Assembly: GCA_029859385.1 (NCBI GenBank)
Contig: JAOUDF010000121.1
Location: forward strand, 1-7,725
Direction: 5' to 3'
DNA: 7,725 nucleotides
Source: Nitrospirota bacterium
Lineage (GTDB): Bacteria > Nitrospirota > JAOUDF01
Notes under the pieces: generated by a model
Told to the model about the DNA's origin: nothing
Database searches by the model: none
The model's input: the letters and a program-made list of their open reading frames with translations, nothing else
Position numbers and translations under genes: made by a program
In this document: positions 1-6,070 of the stretch, piece by piece
Numbering within the stretch: position 1 is the stretch's first letter
How the letters are laid out: each line of letters opens with the position of its first letter

Positions 1-364
1 TGCTGCCGACCCGCATATGTACGTCGCTGCAGATGAACTTGAGGTTTTTGTTCCGCAGCATGGCGCCGGGCAGAAGCCCTGCTTCGAGGAGTATCTGGAA
101 GCCGTTGCAGATGCCGATGACCAGTCCGCCGTCGGCAGCATACCGCTCCACCGCCTTCATCACAGGAGAAAAGCGGGCGATGGCACCGGTACGGAGGTAG
201 TCGCCGTAGGAAAAGCCGCCGGGAAGGATGACGCAGTCGATTCCTTCGATCCGGTCGGTCTTGTGCCAGAGGAATTCAGCCTCCTGGCCGAAGACATGTT
301 TTACCGTATGGTAGCAGTCGTGGTCGCAGTTGGAGCCGGGGAAGGTGAGTACGCCGAATTTCAT
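1..364 (-). CDS. purQ: FGAM synthase glutaminase subunit PurQ (partial, C-terminus off the left edge)
   Basis: Class I glutamine amidotransferase subunit of phosphoribosylformylglycinamidine synthase (purine step 4). It releases ammonia from glutamine for PurL in the cytoplasm. About 121 residues are visible, roughly the N-terminal half of a family usually near 220-230. The protein opens MKFGVLTFPGSNCDHD, typical of PurQ; a GGFSYGDYLR segment lies at residues 49-58, and GICNGFQ at 84-90 holds the nucleophile Cys86. The His/Glu of the triad would lie beyond the window. The ATG at 364 has a GAGGG 7 bases upstream and begins 3 bases after the purS stop. Presence of a separate PurQ and PurS implies the multi-subunit FGAM synthase with a small PurL, whose gene is expected next, off the edge. 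Identification is secure; only the 3' end is missing. Confidence 0.95.
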   Translation of the reverse strand, partial: MKFGVLTFPGSNCDHDCYHTVKHVFGQEAEFLWHKTDRIEGIDCVILPGGFSYGDYLRTGAIARFSPVMKAVERYAADGGLVIGICNGFQILLEAGLLPGAMLRNKNLKFICSDVHMRVGS

Positions 365-367
365 ATC

Positions 368-610
368 TCAGCCCTCTATCTCAAATCGGTAGCTTTCGAT
401 GACGGTGTTGGCCAGGAGCTTTTCACACATCTCCTTAAGCCGCCCTTCTGCCTTTGCCCGGTCGGTGCCGTCCAGGGAAAGCTCGATCATCTTGCCCATC
501 CGTACGTCGCCGACCTCGCCGTAGCCCATGTCGTGCAGGGAGTGCAGCACCGCCTTGCCCTGAGGGTCGAGGACGCCCCTCTTCAAAGTTACAAAGACCT
601 TTGCCTTCAT
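368..610 (-). CDS. purS: FGAM synthase subunit PurS
   Basis: Small (80-residue) subunit of formylglycinamidine ribonucleotide synthase. As known from the Bacillus complex, PurS dimers bridge PurL and PurQ and help form the ammonia channel. It opens MKAKVFVTLKRGVLDPQGKA, continues with the VLHSLHDMGY segment (residues 21-30) and ends in an IESYRFEIEG beta strand, the usual PurS pattern, and the length is normal. An open frame extends 41 codons further upstream, but that part lies inside purC and looks unlike PurS. The ATG at 610 has GGAGGG 7 bases upstream and overlaps the purC stop as ATGA (607-610), pointing to translational coupling. purQ follows after 3 bases, so two partners of one complex are made side by side. 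Confidence 0.95.
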   Translation of the reverse strand: MKAKVFVTLKRGVLDPQGKAVLHSLHDMGYGEVGDVRMGKMIELSLDGTDRAKAEGRLKEMCEKLLANTVIESYRFEIEG

Positions 611-1329
611 GCAAGAACCCTCCGCAATACTTCCTGATATGCCTCTTCTACATTGCCCAGATCGCGCCGGAACCTGTCCTTGTCCATCTTCTCCCGAGTC
701 GCCTTGTCCCAGAGACGGCAGGTGTCGGGGCATATCTCGTCGGCCAGCAGCACCTCTCCCTTGTGCAGGCCGAACTCCAGCTTGAAGTCGACGAGGATGA
801 GGCCGCGCTCGTCAAAGAACTTTCTCAAAACGTCATTGATCTTCAGCGTCAGCTCCTTGACCCTCGCCAGCTGCTCCCTCGTGATCCATTCAAGGGCCAG
901 CGCGTGATATTCGTTGATCAGCGGGTCGCCCAGTTCGTCGCACTTGTAGCAGAGGTCGATGATCGTCTCTTTGGCGACGGTCCCTTCCTCGATCCCGAGC
1001 CGCTTGGCCATGCTGCCGGCGATGATGTTGCGGACGATCACCTCGATGGGGATGATCTGCAGGTGCTTGACCAGCATCTCGCGGTCCGAGAGCCTCTTTA
1101 CAAAGTGGGTGGGTATCCCTTCTTTTTCCAGAAGGTTGAAGAGTTTTTCCGATATTTTGTTGTTCACTACGCCTTTATCGCCGATGGTGCCGCGCTTCTG
1201 GGCGTTGAACGCCGTGGCGTCGTCCTTGAAGTACTGGATCAGAAGATCAGGGTTCGCAGTGGTATAGAGCTTCTTTGCCTTGCCTTCGTAGATCTGTTCA
1301 CCTTTTTCCATGGTTGCCTCTGTTGACAT
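607..1329 (-). CDS. purC: SAICAR synthetase (phosphoribosylaminoimidazole-succinocarboxamide synthase)
   Basis: Joins aspartate to CAIR with ATP to make SAICAR, the step just before PurB in purine synthesis; cytoplasmic. The 240 residues match the usual size of bacterial PurC. Visible family motifs: the ATP-loop YEGKAKKLY (14-22), IPIEVIVRNIIAGSMAKRLG (93-112), DFKLEFG (181-187) and ADEICPDTCRLW (196-207). The open frame runs upstream to 1461, but that part lies within the mscS gene and is not PurC-like. Two starts are credible: ATG at 1329 and ATG at 1311 (protein 6 residues shorter), and both have GAGG exactly 5 bases upstream. I chose 1329 because its ribosome site overlaps the mscS stop (TGAGG), as in a coupled operon; 1311 would align better with the shorter N-terminus of E. 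coli PurC. The 3' end overlaps purS by 4 bases. Confidence 0.96.
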   Translation of the reverse strand: MSTEATMEKGEQIYEGKAKKLYTTANPDLLIQYFKDDATAFNAQKRGTIGDKGVVNNKISEKLFNLLEKEGIPTHFVKRLSDREMLVKHLQIIPIEVIVRNIIAGSMAKRLGIEEGTVAKETIIDLCYKCDELGDPLINEYHALALEWITREQLARVKELTLKINDVLRKFFDERGLILVDFKLEFGLHKGEVLLADEICPDTCRLWDKATREKMDKDRFRRDLGNVEEAYQEVLRRVLA

Positions 1330-1336
1330 GTTTTCC

Positions 1337-2407
1337 TCACAGTGCATTGTTTGTGATTGTTCGTCCCGCCATCGGCTGCATGTGGATCGTCCGTGTCGGG
1401 AAGGGGATTTCGATGCCCTCCTGGGCAAACCGGTGGTAAAGGCCGGTGTTGACGGCGTCACGCACGACCATGCGGTCCCTGAAGGAGCCGATCCAGACCA
1501 CCAGCAGGAAGTTGAGCGATGAGTCGCCGAATTCCTGAAAGAAGACCACCGGTGGCGGATCGTTCAGTACCAGCGGATGGGCTGTTGCGACGTCCAGCAT
1601 GATCGCCTTCACCTTTTCGACATCACTGCCGTACGCCACGCCAACCCGGATTTTCTCGCTCACAAAGGCTTCGGGGAAGCTCTGGTTGGTGACCGAGGCG
1701 TTGACCATGTCCGCGTTGGGTATGACGATGACATTGTTGTCGATGTCTTTCACCTTGGTGCTGCGGAGCCCGATGTCGATGACGTCGCCGACTTTCCCCG
1801 ATGCCAGTTCCACCCGGTCGCCGATACGAAACGGCCGGTCGACCATGAGGATAAATCCGGAGATCATGTTTGACAGCGTCTCCTTGGCCGCCATGCCGAT
1901 GGCCAGAGAGGTTACACCGAGGGCGGCGACCAGCGAGGAGATATTATAGCCGAAATGCGACAGGACGACTATGGCGGCCGATGCGATGATAAACAGCTTG
2001 ACGATCTTCTCGGCCAGAGGGATGAACTCCTGGCCGACCTTCTGGTCTTCTCCGCGGGTAAGGCGGCGGCCGGAGTACCATTCCAGCATGACGTTGATGA
2101 TTTCGTAGACGATCTTGGCCGCGATGAAAACACCCGCCACATAGATGGCACCGTCGACAAAGGAGAAGAAACGTTCGTGAATATCGAGGTCGAGGCGGTG
2201 GACCGCGATATAGAGGCCTACAAGGTTTATGAGGTAATAGGCGGGCGATTTGACGACGGAAAGGATACGGTCATCGAGGTCGGTGGCGGTCCTTTTGGTG
2301 AACTCGTGCACCACCTTATCGACGATGAAAATGAATATCTTGGCACCGACTACGAAGGCCGCCAGCAGCCCAAGTGAAAAGCCGACCTCTTTTACCCAGA
2401 ACGGCAT
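1337..2407 (-). CDS. MscS-family mechanosensitive channel
   Basis: Inner-membrane small-conductance mechanosensitive channel protein of 356 residues, expected to form a multimer that opens under membrane tension and releases solutes on osmotic downshock. Hydrophobic segments lie near residues 9-29, 53-70, 85-107 and 135-153. They are followed by the pore-lining, Ala/Gly-rich helix (156-187, including AALGVTSLAIGMAAKETLSN), then DRPFRIGDRVE (190-200) opening the cytosolic beta domain. IPNADMVNASVTNQS (229-243) and the C-terminal GIEIPFPTRTIHMQ (331-344) are classic MscS-family signatures. There are more membrane segments than the three of E. coli MscS, so this is one of the larger family members. 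The ATG at 2407 has AAGGAG 9 bases upstream. It sits 24 bases after purB and 7 before purC, inside the purine operon, with no obvious link to purine synthesis. I cannot name the exact subfamily. Confidence 0.93.
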   Translation of the reverse strand: MPFWVKEVGFSLGLLAAFVVGAKIFIFIVDKVVHEFTKRTATDLDDRILSVVKSPAYYLINLVGLYIAVHRLDLDIHERFFSFVDGAIYVAGVFIAAKIVYEIINVMLEWYSGRRLTRGEDQKVGQEFIPLAEKIVKLFIIASAAIVVLSHFGYNISSLVAALGVTSLAIGMAAKETLSNMISGFILMVDRPFRIGDRVELASGKVGDVIDIGLRSTKVKDIDNNVIVIPNADMVNASVTNQSFPEAFVSEKIRVGVAYGSDVEKVKAIMLDVATAHPLVLNDPPPVVFFQEFGDSSLNFLLVVWIGSFRDRMVVRDAVNTGLYHRFAQEGIEIPFPTRTIHMQPMAGRTITNNAL

Positions 2408-2431
2408 CTGACAATACTCCTTGCCTTAAGA

Positions 2432-3727
2432 CTATGCGCCGAAAACCCGTCTGAAGATGTAATCCACGTTCCTGGTGTGGTACTCCAGGTCGGAGCACCC
2501 CTTGACCTCATCTTCAGAGAGGTGCTTTCGAATATCTGCATCTGCCAGCAGCAGCTCCTGCAGCGGTATCTTTTCTTTCCATGTCCTCATGGCATTCCTC
2601 TGTACGAGGCGGTAGGCATCTTCCCGCAGTACACCTTTTTCGGTCAGCGCCAGCATCACCCTCTGCGAGTTGAAGAGACCGCCGGTCAGTTCCAGATTTT
2701 TCATCATGTTTTCGGGGTAGACCAGCAGGTTTTTTATGACGCCGGTGAAGCGGTTGAGCATGTAGTCAACCAGAATGGTCGAGTCGGGGAGGATAACCCG
2801 TTCCACCGAAGAATGGCTGATGTCGCGCTCATGCCACAAAGGGATATTCTCGATGGCCGCCATGGCGTTGCTTCTCACCAGCCGCGAGAGGCCGCAGATG
2901 TTTTCACTGGCGATGGGATTGCGCTTGTGGGGCATGGCCGATGAGCCCTTTTGCCCTTCGGAGAAGTATTCCTCTGCTTCGAGAACCTCGGTGCGCTGGA
3001 GGTGGCGAATCTCTACGGCGATCTTTTCGAGGGTCGCCGCGATCATGGCCAGAGCCGACATATACTCGGCGTGCCGGTCGCGCTGGATCACCTGGGTGGA
3101 GACCGGCGCTGGTTTGAGCCCAAGCCGCTTGCAGGCGATCTCTTCCACCTCGGGCTTGATGTTGGCGAAAGTTCCCACCGCACCGGAGAACATGCCGACG
3201 GAGATAACCTCCCGCGCCCTTTCCATCCGGGAACGGTTGCGCTTCATCTCTTCGTACCACAGGGCCATCTTAAGGCCAAAGGTCACCGGTTCGGCATGTA
3301 TCCCGTGGGAGCGGCCGATGGTCACCGTGTCCTTGTGTTCCAGGGCTCTGGTTTTGAGCACCTCCATCAGGCGGTCGATATCGGCCAGGATCAGGTCGGC
3401 GGCCTCCCGGAGCTGAAGCGCCAGCGAGGTGTCGAGCACGTCGGAAGAAGTCATCCCCTTGTGGATGAAGCGGGACTCGTCGCCCACAAACTCCGCTACC
3501 GAGGTAAGGAAAGCGATGACGTCGTGCTTTACCGTCTGCTCGATCTCGTCAATGCGGGCCACGTTGAAATCTGCCTTGGCCTTTATGACCTCCACCGCCT
3601 CTTTGGGGATATCCCCCAGCTCGGCCCATGCCTCGCAGGCGGCGATCTCCACATCAAGCCACTTTCGGTACCTGTTTTCAGGCTCCCAGATCCGCCCCAT
3701 CTCCGGGCGGGTATAACGTGCGATCAT
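2432..3727 (-). CDS. purB: Adenylosuccinate lyase
   Basis: Cleaves SAICAR to AICAR plus fumarate, and adenylosuccinate to AMP plus fumarate, acting twice in purine synthesis. The protein has 431 residues, normal for the shorter Bacillus/Thermotoga-type PurB. Fumarase/aspartase superfamily motifs are visible: KHDV (67-70), TSSDVLDT (93-100), GRSHGIHAEP with His141 (138-147), RHLQRTEVLEAEEYFSEGQKG (241-261) and the signature loop GSSAMPHKRNP (261-271), whose serine at 262/263 is the expected catalytic base. The C-terminus (DLEYHTRNVDYIFRRVFG) is also family-like. The ATG at 3727 has AAAGG just upstream and a GGAG a little further off. It is the first gene of the minus-strand purine operon, so the operon promoter should lie in the 3728-4164 region; the distance to mscS is 24 bases. 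Confidence 0.97.
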   Translation of the reverse strand: MIARYTRPEMGRIWEPENRYRKWLDVEIAACEAWAELGDIPKEAVEVIKAKADFNVARIDEIEQTVKHDVIAFLTSVAEFVGDESRFIHKGMTSSDVLDTSLALQLREAADLILADIDRLMEVLKTRALEHKDTVTIGRSHGIHAEPVTFGLKMALWYEEMKRNRSRMERAREVISVGMFSGAVGTFANIKPEVEEIACKRLGLKPAPVSTQVIQRDRHAEYMSALAMIAATLEKIAVEIRHLQRTEVLEAEEYFSEGQKGSSAMPHKRNPIASENICGLSRLVRSNAMAAIENIPLWHERDISHSSVERVILPDSTILVDYMLNRFTGVIKNLLVYPENMMKNLELTGGLFNSQRVMLALTEKGVLREDAYRLVQRNAMRTWKEKIPLQELLLADADIRKHLSEDEVKGCSDLEYHTRNVDYIFRRVFGA

Positions 3728-3774
3728 GATCCTTTATCTCCGATCCTCAGTTAAGAAAATGCCTTGTAAAATCA

Positions 3775-3827
3775 CCGGCTTGTCGCCGGAAAGTACATCA
3801 TTGTAACGGTCCCGCTGAAAAGCAGGG
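3775..3827 (-). promoter_or_regulatory. Two short hairpins in the probable purB leader
   Basis: CCGGC at 3775-3779 pairs with GCCGG at 3785-3789 around a 5-base loop, about 50 bases upstream of the purB start. Next to it, CCCGCT at 3811-3816 pairs with AGC-A-GGG at 3821-3827 with one bulged A; read on the plus strand its loop is GAAA. An alternative pairing uses CCCGC 3811-3815 with GCGGG 3827-3831. Neither is followed by a T run on the minus strand, so they are not obvious terminators. If the purB promoter lies near 3845, both would be transcribed into the purB leader RNA. A regulatory role is inference only. Confidence 0.3.
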
Positions 3828-3850
3828 CGGGAAGATCGCAATTTTATACT

Positions 3851-3914
3851 CTTTAGGGACAAATTCATAGGGGGTTTTGAGCTTTGAGGGAACAAATTTC
3901 CAAGGTATTTTAAG
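3851..3914. repeat. Two imperfect tandem repeats of about 31-33 bases
   Basis: The first unit (3851-3881) begins CTTTAGGGACAAATT and ends TTTTGAG. The second (3882-3914) begins CTTTGAGGGAACAAATT and ends TTTTAAG. They abut directly and differ by small insertions and substitutions in the middle. The core of the second copy, TTTG-N6-CAAA (3883-3896), is itself an inverted repeat, which could suit a dimeric DNA-binding protein. The repeat lies just upstream of the best purB -10 candidate. It may be an operator pair or simply an old duplication or insertion remnant. Confidence 0.45.
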
Positions 3915-4135
3915 TGTGTTCTGACGATGTTGAGGGTTTTTTATCGCCTAGAAGATTGTATATTAAGTGGTTTGTAGTAAAAAGCCGGATGTGGCATGTA
4001 TATTGTATGCTGTATAGATGGCATGGTGTGGTCGACCGGGAAGGTGTACACTACTTCGGCTTAGAGACAAAGTTCGACGCGGTTTCTAATCCAGGCCTTA
4101 ATTGGAGCCGATAAGGTTAGGTAAGTGGCCATAGG

Positions 4136-4159
4136 CCGGCGGAAGCGTCAGCCGGAGGT
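4136..4159 (+). promoter_or_regulatory. Ribosome binding site of the patatin-like gene, partly inside a hairpin
   Basis: GGAGGT at 4154-4159 stands 5 bases before the ATG at 4165, a near-consensus Shine-Dalgarno that fixes the start. CCGGC (4136-4140) can pair with GCCGG (4151-4155) across a 10-base loop, taking up the first two G of the ribosome site. The stem is only 5 bp, so any effect on translation is speculative. Confidence 0.45.
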
Positions 4160-4164
4160 AAGCA

Positions 4165-5058
4165 ATGAATGATGATGTAAACGACAACAGAATAAATCTG
4201 GTTATTTCGGGCGGTGGGGTACGCCTCTCCGCCTACCTCGGCGCCCTTCAGGCTCTGGACGAGATGGGCGTAAAGGTCGCCAGCGTGGCGGGGGCGTCGG
4301 CCGGGGCGATCATCGCCAGCTATTTTGCGGCCGGCTGGTCGTTGAAAGATATGCTGCGCCTTGTCATGGAGACGGATTTTACCCAGTTCAAAGACTTCAG
4401 TCTTCGCTCGCTGGTCTTCAGGAGCAGTATCTATTCCGGTACGCGATTTGAGAAGTGGATGAACAAGCAGCTGGAATATGCGGCCTTTGAAAATCTGGAG
4501 CATGACCTTTTCGTGACGGCTGTGGACCTTGTTTCAAGAGAGCCGGTTTTCTTCTCGCGCCACAACACGCCGGACATGGCGGTAGGGAAGGCTGTACGGT
4601 ATTCCATGTCGATTCCCGGCGTATGGCCGGCACAAAAGTGGGAGGGTCGGCTGCTGGTAGACGGAAATATTCTGCCCTGGATACACTCTGCCATCAAGGA
4701 GATGCACGCCCGCCAGAACGGCAGCGCTCCGGGGCGGACGCTGGTGCTGAGCCTGGCATCGGCCCGAGGTGAACAGCAGGAAATAAAGGAAAACCTCTAC
4801 CCCTGGAATATGGTGAAAATACTTCTCGACACCATGATGACTGCCCTCGACAACCAGCGGGTGCCGGGACAGTTGTGGCACGACACCATTCTCATCAATA
4901 CCGGTGATTACTATACGCTGCAGTTCGATCTAAAGCACGCTGACAAGGAAAAGCTGTTCGAGATGGGGTATGAGCAGACCAAGAGGTACTTCCACAAGAA
5001 TTCCCTGGACGGGAACAATACGATGGAACAGGCTACAAGAATCCCTATCAGCCTTTAG
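4165..5058 (+). CDS. Patatin-like phospholipase family protein
   Basis: A 297-residue protein with the patatin-type acyl-hydrolase layout: glycine-rich oxyanion segment SGGGVRLSAYLGAL (15-28), nucleophile elbow GASAG with Ser45 (43-47) and a catalytic-dyad Asp166 in VDGN (165-168). The SMSIPGVWPAQ segment (148-158) before the Asp is also typical. Family members hydrolyse acyl esters of phospholipids or other lipids. No signal peptide or membrane helix is visible, so it is probably cytoplasmic or peripheral. Departures from the norm: in the oxyanion loop the residue after Arg20 is Leu rather than the usual Gly, and the Asp is followed by GN rather than GG or GA. It is the only plus-strand gene in the window. 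There is no nucleotide cyclase or toxin partner beside it, so an antiphage (CBASS-type) role has no support here. Its TAG overlaps the stop codon of convergent nusB. The substrate is unknown. Confidence 0.87.
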   Translation: MNDDVNDNRINLVISGGGVRLSAYLGALQALDEMGVKVASVAGASAGAIIASYFAAGWSLKDMLRLVMETDFTQFKDFSLRSLVFRSSIYSGTRFEKWMNKQLEYAAFENLEHDLFVTAVDLVSREPVFFSRHNTPDMAVGKAVRYSMSIPGVWPAQKWEGRLLVDGNILPWIHSAIKEMHARQNGSAPGRTLVLSLASARGEQQEIKENLYPWNMVKILLDTMMTALDNQRVPGQLWHDTILINTGDYYTLQFDLKHADKEKLFEMGYEQTKRYFHKNSLDGNNTMEQATRIPISL

Positions 5059-5498
5059 CCGGTACGCCGGCCGGTCTTTACCGGTTCTTCCTTCCGCATC
5101 ACCTTCCCGATCCTGTCAAGCAGCCCGTTTATGAAAGTGCCGGACTCGTCCGAGCTGAATTTGCGGGCTACTTCGATGGCCTCGTTAATGGTAACATTCA
5201 GGGGAATATCGGGTTCCTTCAATATTTCATAGACGGCCAGCCGGAGCACGTTCCGGTCGACGGCGGCTATGCGGTCGAGACTCCAGTTCTCGGCATACGT
5301 CTGGATCATCCCATCGATGTTTGCCCTCTCCGCCACTACTCCCCTGATAAGCCGTTCAGTGAAGGCGCGAAGGCCTTCCGCTGTTTCATGGTCGGACCAG
5401 AACTGCTTGAGCCCTTTTTCGGAGAACCCCTCCTGATTGAGGTCGATGCAGTAGAGGTATTGAAGGGCCAGTTCCCTGGCTTTTCGGCGACTGCTCAT
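5055..5498 (-). CDS. nusB: Transcription antitermination factor NusB
   Basis: All-helical RNA-binding protein of 147 residues which, with NusE (ribosomal protein S10), binds boxA RNA and promotes antitermination of rRNA operons. Recognisable features are the basic N-terminus SSRRKARELALQYLYCIDL (2-20), NWSLDRIAAVDRNVLRLAVYEIL (71-93), and INEAIEVARKFSSDESGTFINGLLD (104-128), the most conserved part of the family. The length is normal. The start at 5498 is chosen because it overlaps the ribH stop as ATGA (5495-5498) and the family N-terminus begins there; the open frame continues to 5645, but that part is non-homologous and lies within ribH. No good Shine-Dalgarno precedes the ATG, so translation probably depends on coupling to ribH. 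ribH-nusB pairing is common in bacteria. The stop TAA at 5055-5057 overlaps the patatin stop on the other strand. Confidence 0.96.
   Translation of the reverse strand: MSSRRKARELALQYLYCIDLNQEGFSEKGLKQFWSDHETAEGLRAFTERLIRGVVAERANIDGMIQTYAENWSLDRIAAVDRNVLRLAVYEILKEPDIPLNVTINEAIEVARKFSSDESGTFINGLLDRIGKVMRKEEPVKTGRRTG
5059..5093 (+). terminator. Weak candidate terminator after the patatin-like gene
   Basis: CCGGTA (5059-5064) pairs with TACCGG (5079-5084) across a 14-base GC-rich loop, followed by the pyrimidine stretch TTCTTCCTT. It begins directly after the patatin stop but lies inside the 3' end of nusB on the other strand. The T run is interrupted, so this is only a possible intrinsic terminator. 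No terminator for the minus-strand nusB transcript is apparent inside the patatin gene. Confidence 0.25.
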
Positions 5499-6055
5499 TT
5501 TGTAGTGGGTGTGGTGCCTGCAGCGGCAGCGGCCTTGGGCGGCCTTCCCCTGCGACCTTCGCCGGTACGTGCGGCGCGGGGCGTGCCTTTCCCCCACGCC
5601 TTTGCCAGGCTCGCCATCTCCATGGCCGAGAGGGCGGCATCCCACCCCTTGTTTCCGGCCTTGGTGCCGGCCCGCTCTACTGCCTGTTCTATGGTGTCGG
5701 TGGTGAGCACGCCCATGATGACCGGTATCCCGGAGTCGAGGCTTACCGAAGCTATCCCCTTGGTGACCTCGGAGCTGACATAGTCGAAATGAGGGGTGGA
5801 GCCACGGATGACCGCGCCAAGGGCGATGACGGCGTTATAGCGTTTCGACTCGGCCATCTTCTTTGCGGCCAGTGGTATCTCAAATGATCCCGGCACCCGG
5901 ACTACCTCGATGTTGGCATCTTTCGCACCATGGCGCATCAGGGCGTCAACCGCCCCCTCCAGAAGCCGTTCGGAGATAAAGCTGTTGAAACGGCTGACCA
6001 CGATCCCTACCTTGAGCCCTTCCGCTGTCAATTGGCCCTCTATGAACTTTGGCAT
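5495..6055 (-). CDS. ribH: 6,7-dimethyl-8-ribityllumazine synthase with C-terminal extension
   Basis: Condenses the ribityl-aminouracil intermediate with dihydroxybutanone phosphate (made by RibB) to give lumazine, the substrate of RibE; family members assemble as pentamers or 60-subunit shells. Motifs: VVSRFNSFISERLLEGA (19-35), VPGSFEIPLAAKKM (54-67), GAVIRGSTPHFDYV (80-93) with the catalytic His89, and GVLTTDTIEQAVERAGTKAG (115-134) running into NKGWDAA. At 186 residues it is about 30 longer than the usual ~155. The extra part (about 152-186) is rich in Ala, Gly, Pro and basic residues and contains GRRGRPPK (167-174), which matches the RGRP core of an AT-hook. The ATG at 6055 follows GGAGG by 4 bases; another ATG at 6059 is out of frame. 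It lies 15 bases after ribBA and overlaps nusB by 4 bases. Confidence 0.96.
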   Translation of the reverse strand: MPKFIEGQLTAEGLKVGIVVSRFNSFISERLLEGAVDALMRHGAKDANIEVVRVPGSFEIPLAAKKMAESKRYNAVIALGAVIRGSTPHFDYVSSEVTKGIASVSLDSGIPVIMGVLTTDTIEQAVERAGTKAGNKGWDAALSAMEMASLAKAWGKGTPRAARTGEGRRGRPPKAAAAAGTTPTTK

Positions 6056-6070
6056 GCATCCTCCTCTTTT

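Larger units (their letters stand above)
3728..4164. other. Divergent intergenic region between purB and the patatin-like gene
   Basis: This 437-base stretch has no convincing gene. Base count over 3841-4020 gives 36% GC, against 67% in a 60-base sample (4201-4260) of the neighbouring gene. It must hold the purB operon promoter (minus) and the patatin promoter (plus). The best minus-strand -10 candidate is TATAAAAT (complement of 3841-3848), but nothing like TTGACA lies 16-18 bases upstream, so it is weak. On the plus strand TATATT occurs at 3959-3964 without a good -35. Two tandem imperfect repeats (3851-3914) and short hairpins at 3775-3789, 3811-3827 and 4136-4155 are listed separately. 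I see no tRNA and no recognisable riboswitch. A 66-codon GTG-started frame at 3914-4114 does not resemble any protein I know. Confidence 0.7.

Noticed and set aside
17..1326. Long plus-strand open frames opposite purQ, purS and purC (17-637 and 454-1326)
   Set aside because: They are shadows of the minus-strand pur genes, whose products carry clear family motifs; the plus-strand translations do not.
3992..4007. Sigma-54-like promoter TGGCAT-N5-TTGTA upstream of the patatin-like gene
   Set aside because: The -24 GG is present but the nearly invariant -12 GC is GT, and no activator site is seen. Too weak to annotate.
4066..4100. Possible tRNA T-arm-like string GGTTTCTAATCC
   Set aside because: It departs from GGTTCRANTCC, and no matching acceptor, D or anticodon stems are found nearby.
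3914..4114. 66-codon plus-strand frame with a GTG start and an AAGG 7-8 bases upstream
   Set aside because: It lies in the AT-rich intergenic region, has an odd composition rich in Trp, His and Tyr, resembles no known protein, and ends before the well-supported ribosome site of the patatin-like gene. Most likely chance.
4165..5058. CBASS-type antiphage effector (CapV-like patatin)
   Set aside because: No nucleotidyltransferase (CD-NTase) or accessory gene is adjacent; both neighbours are housekeeping operons.
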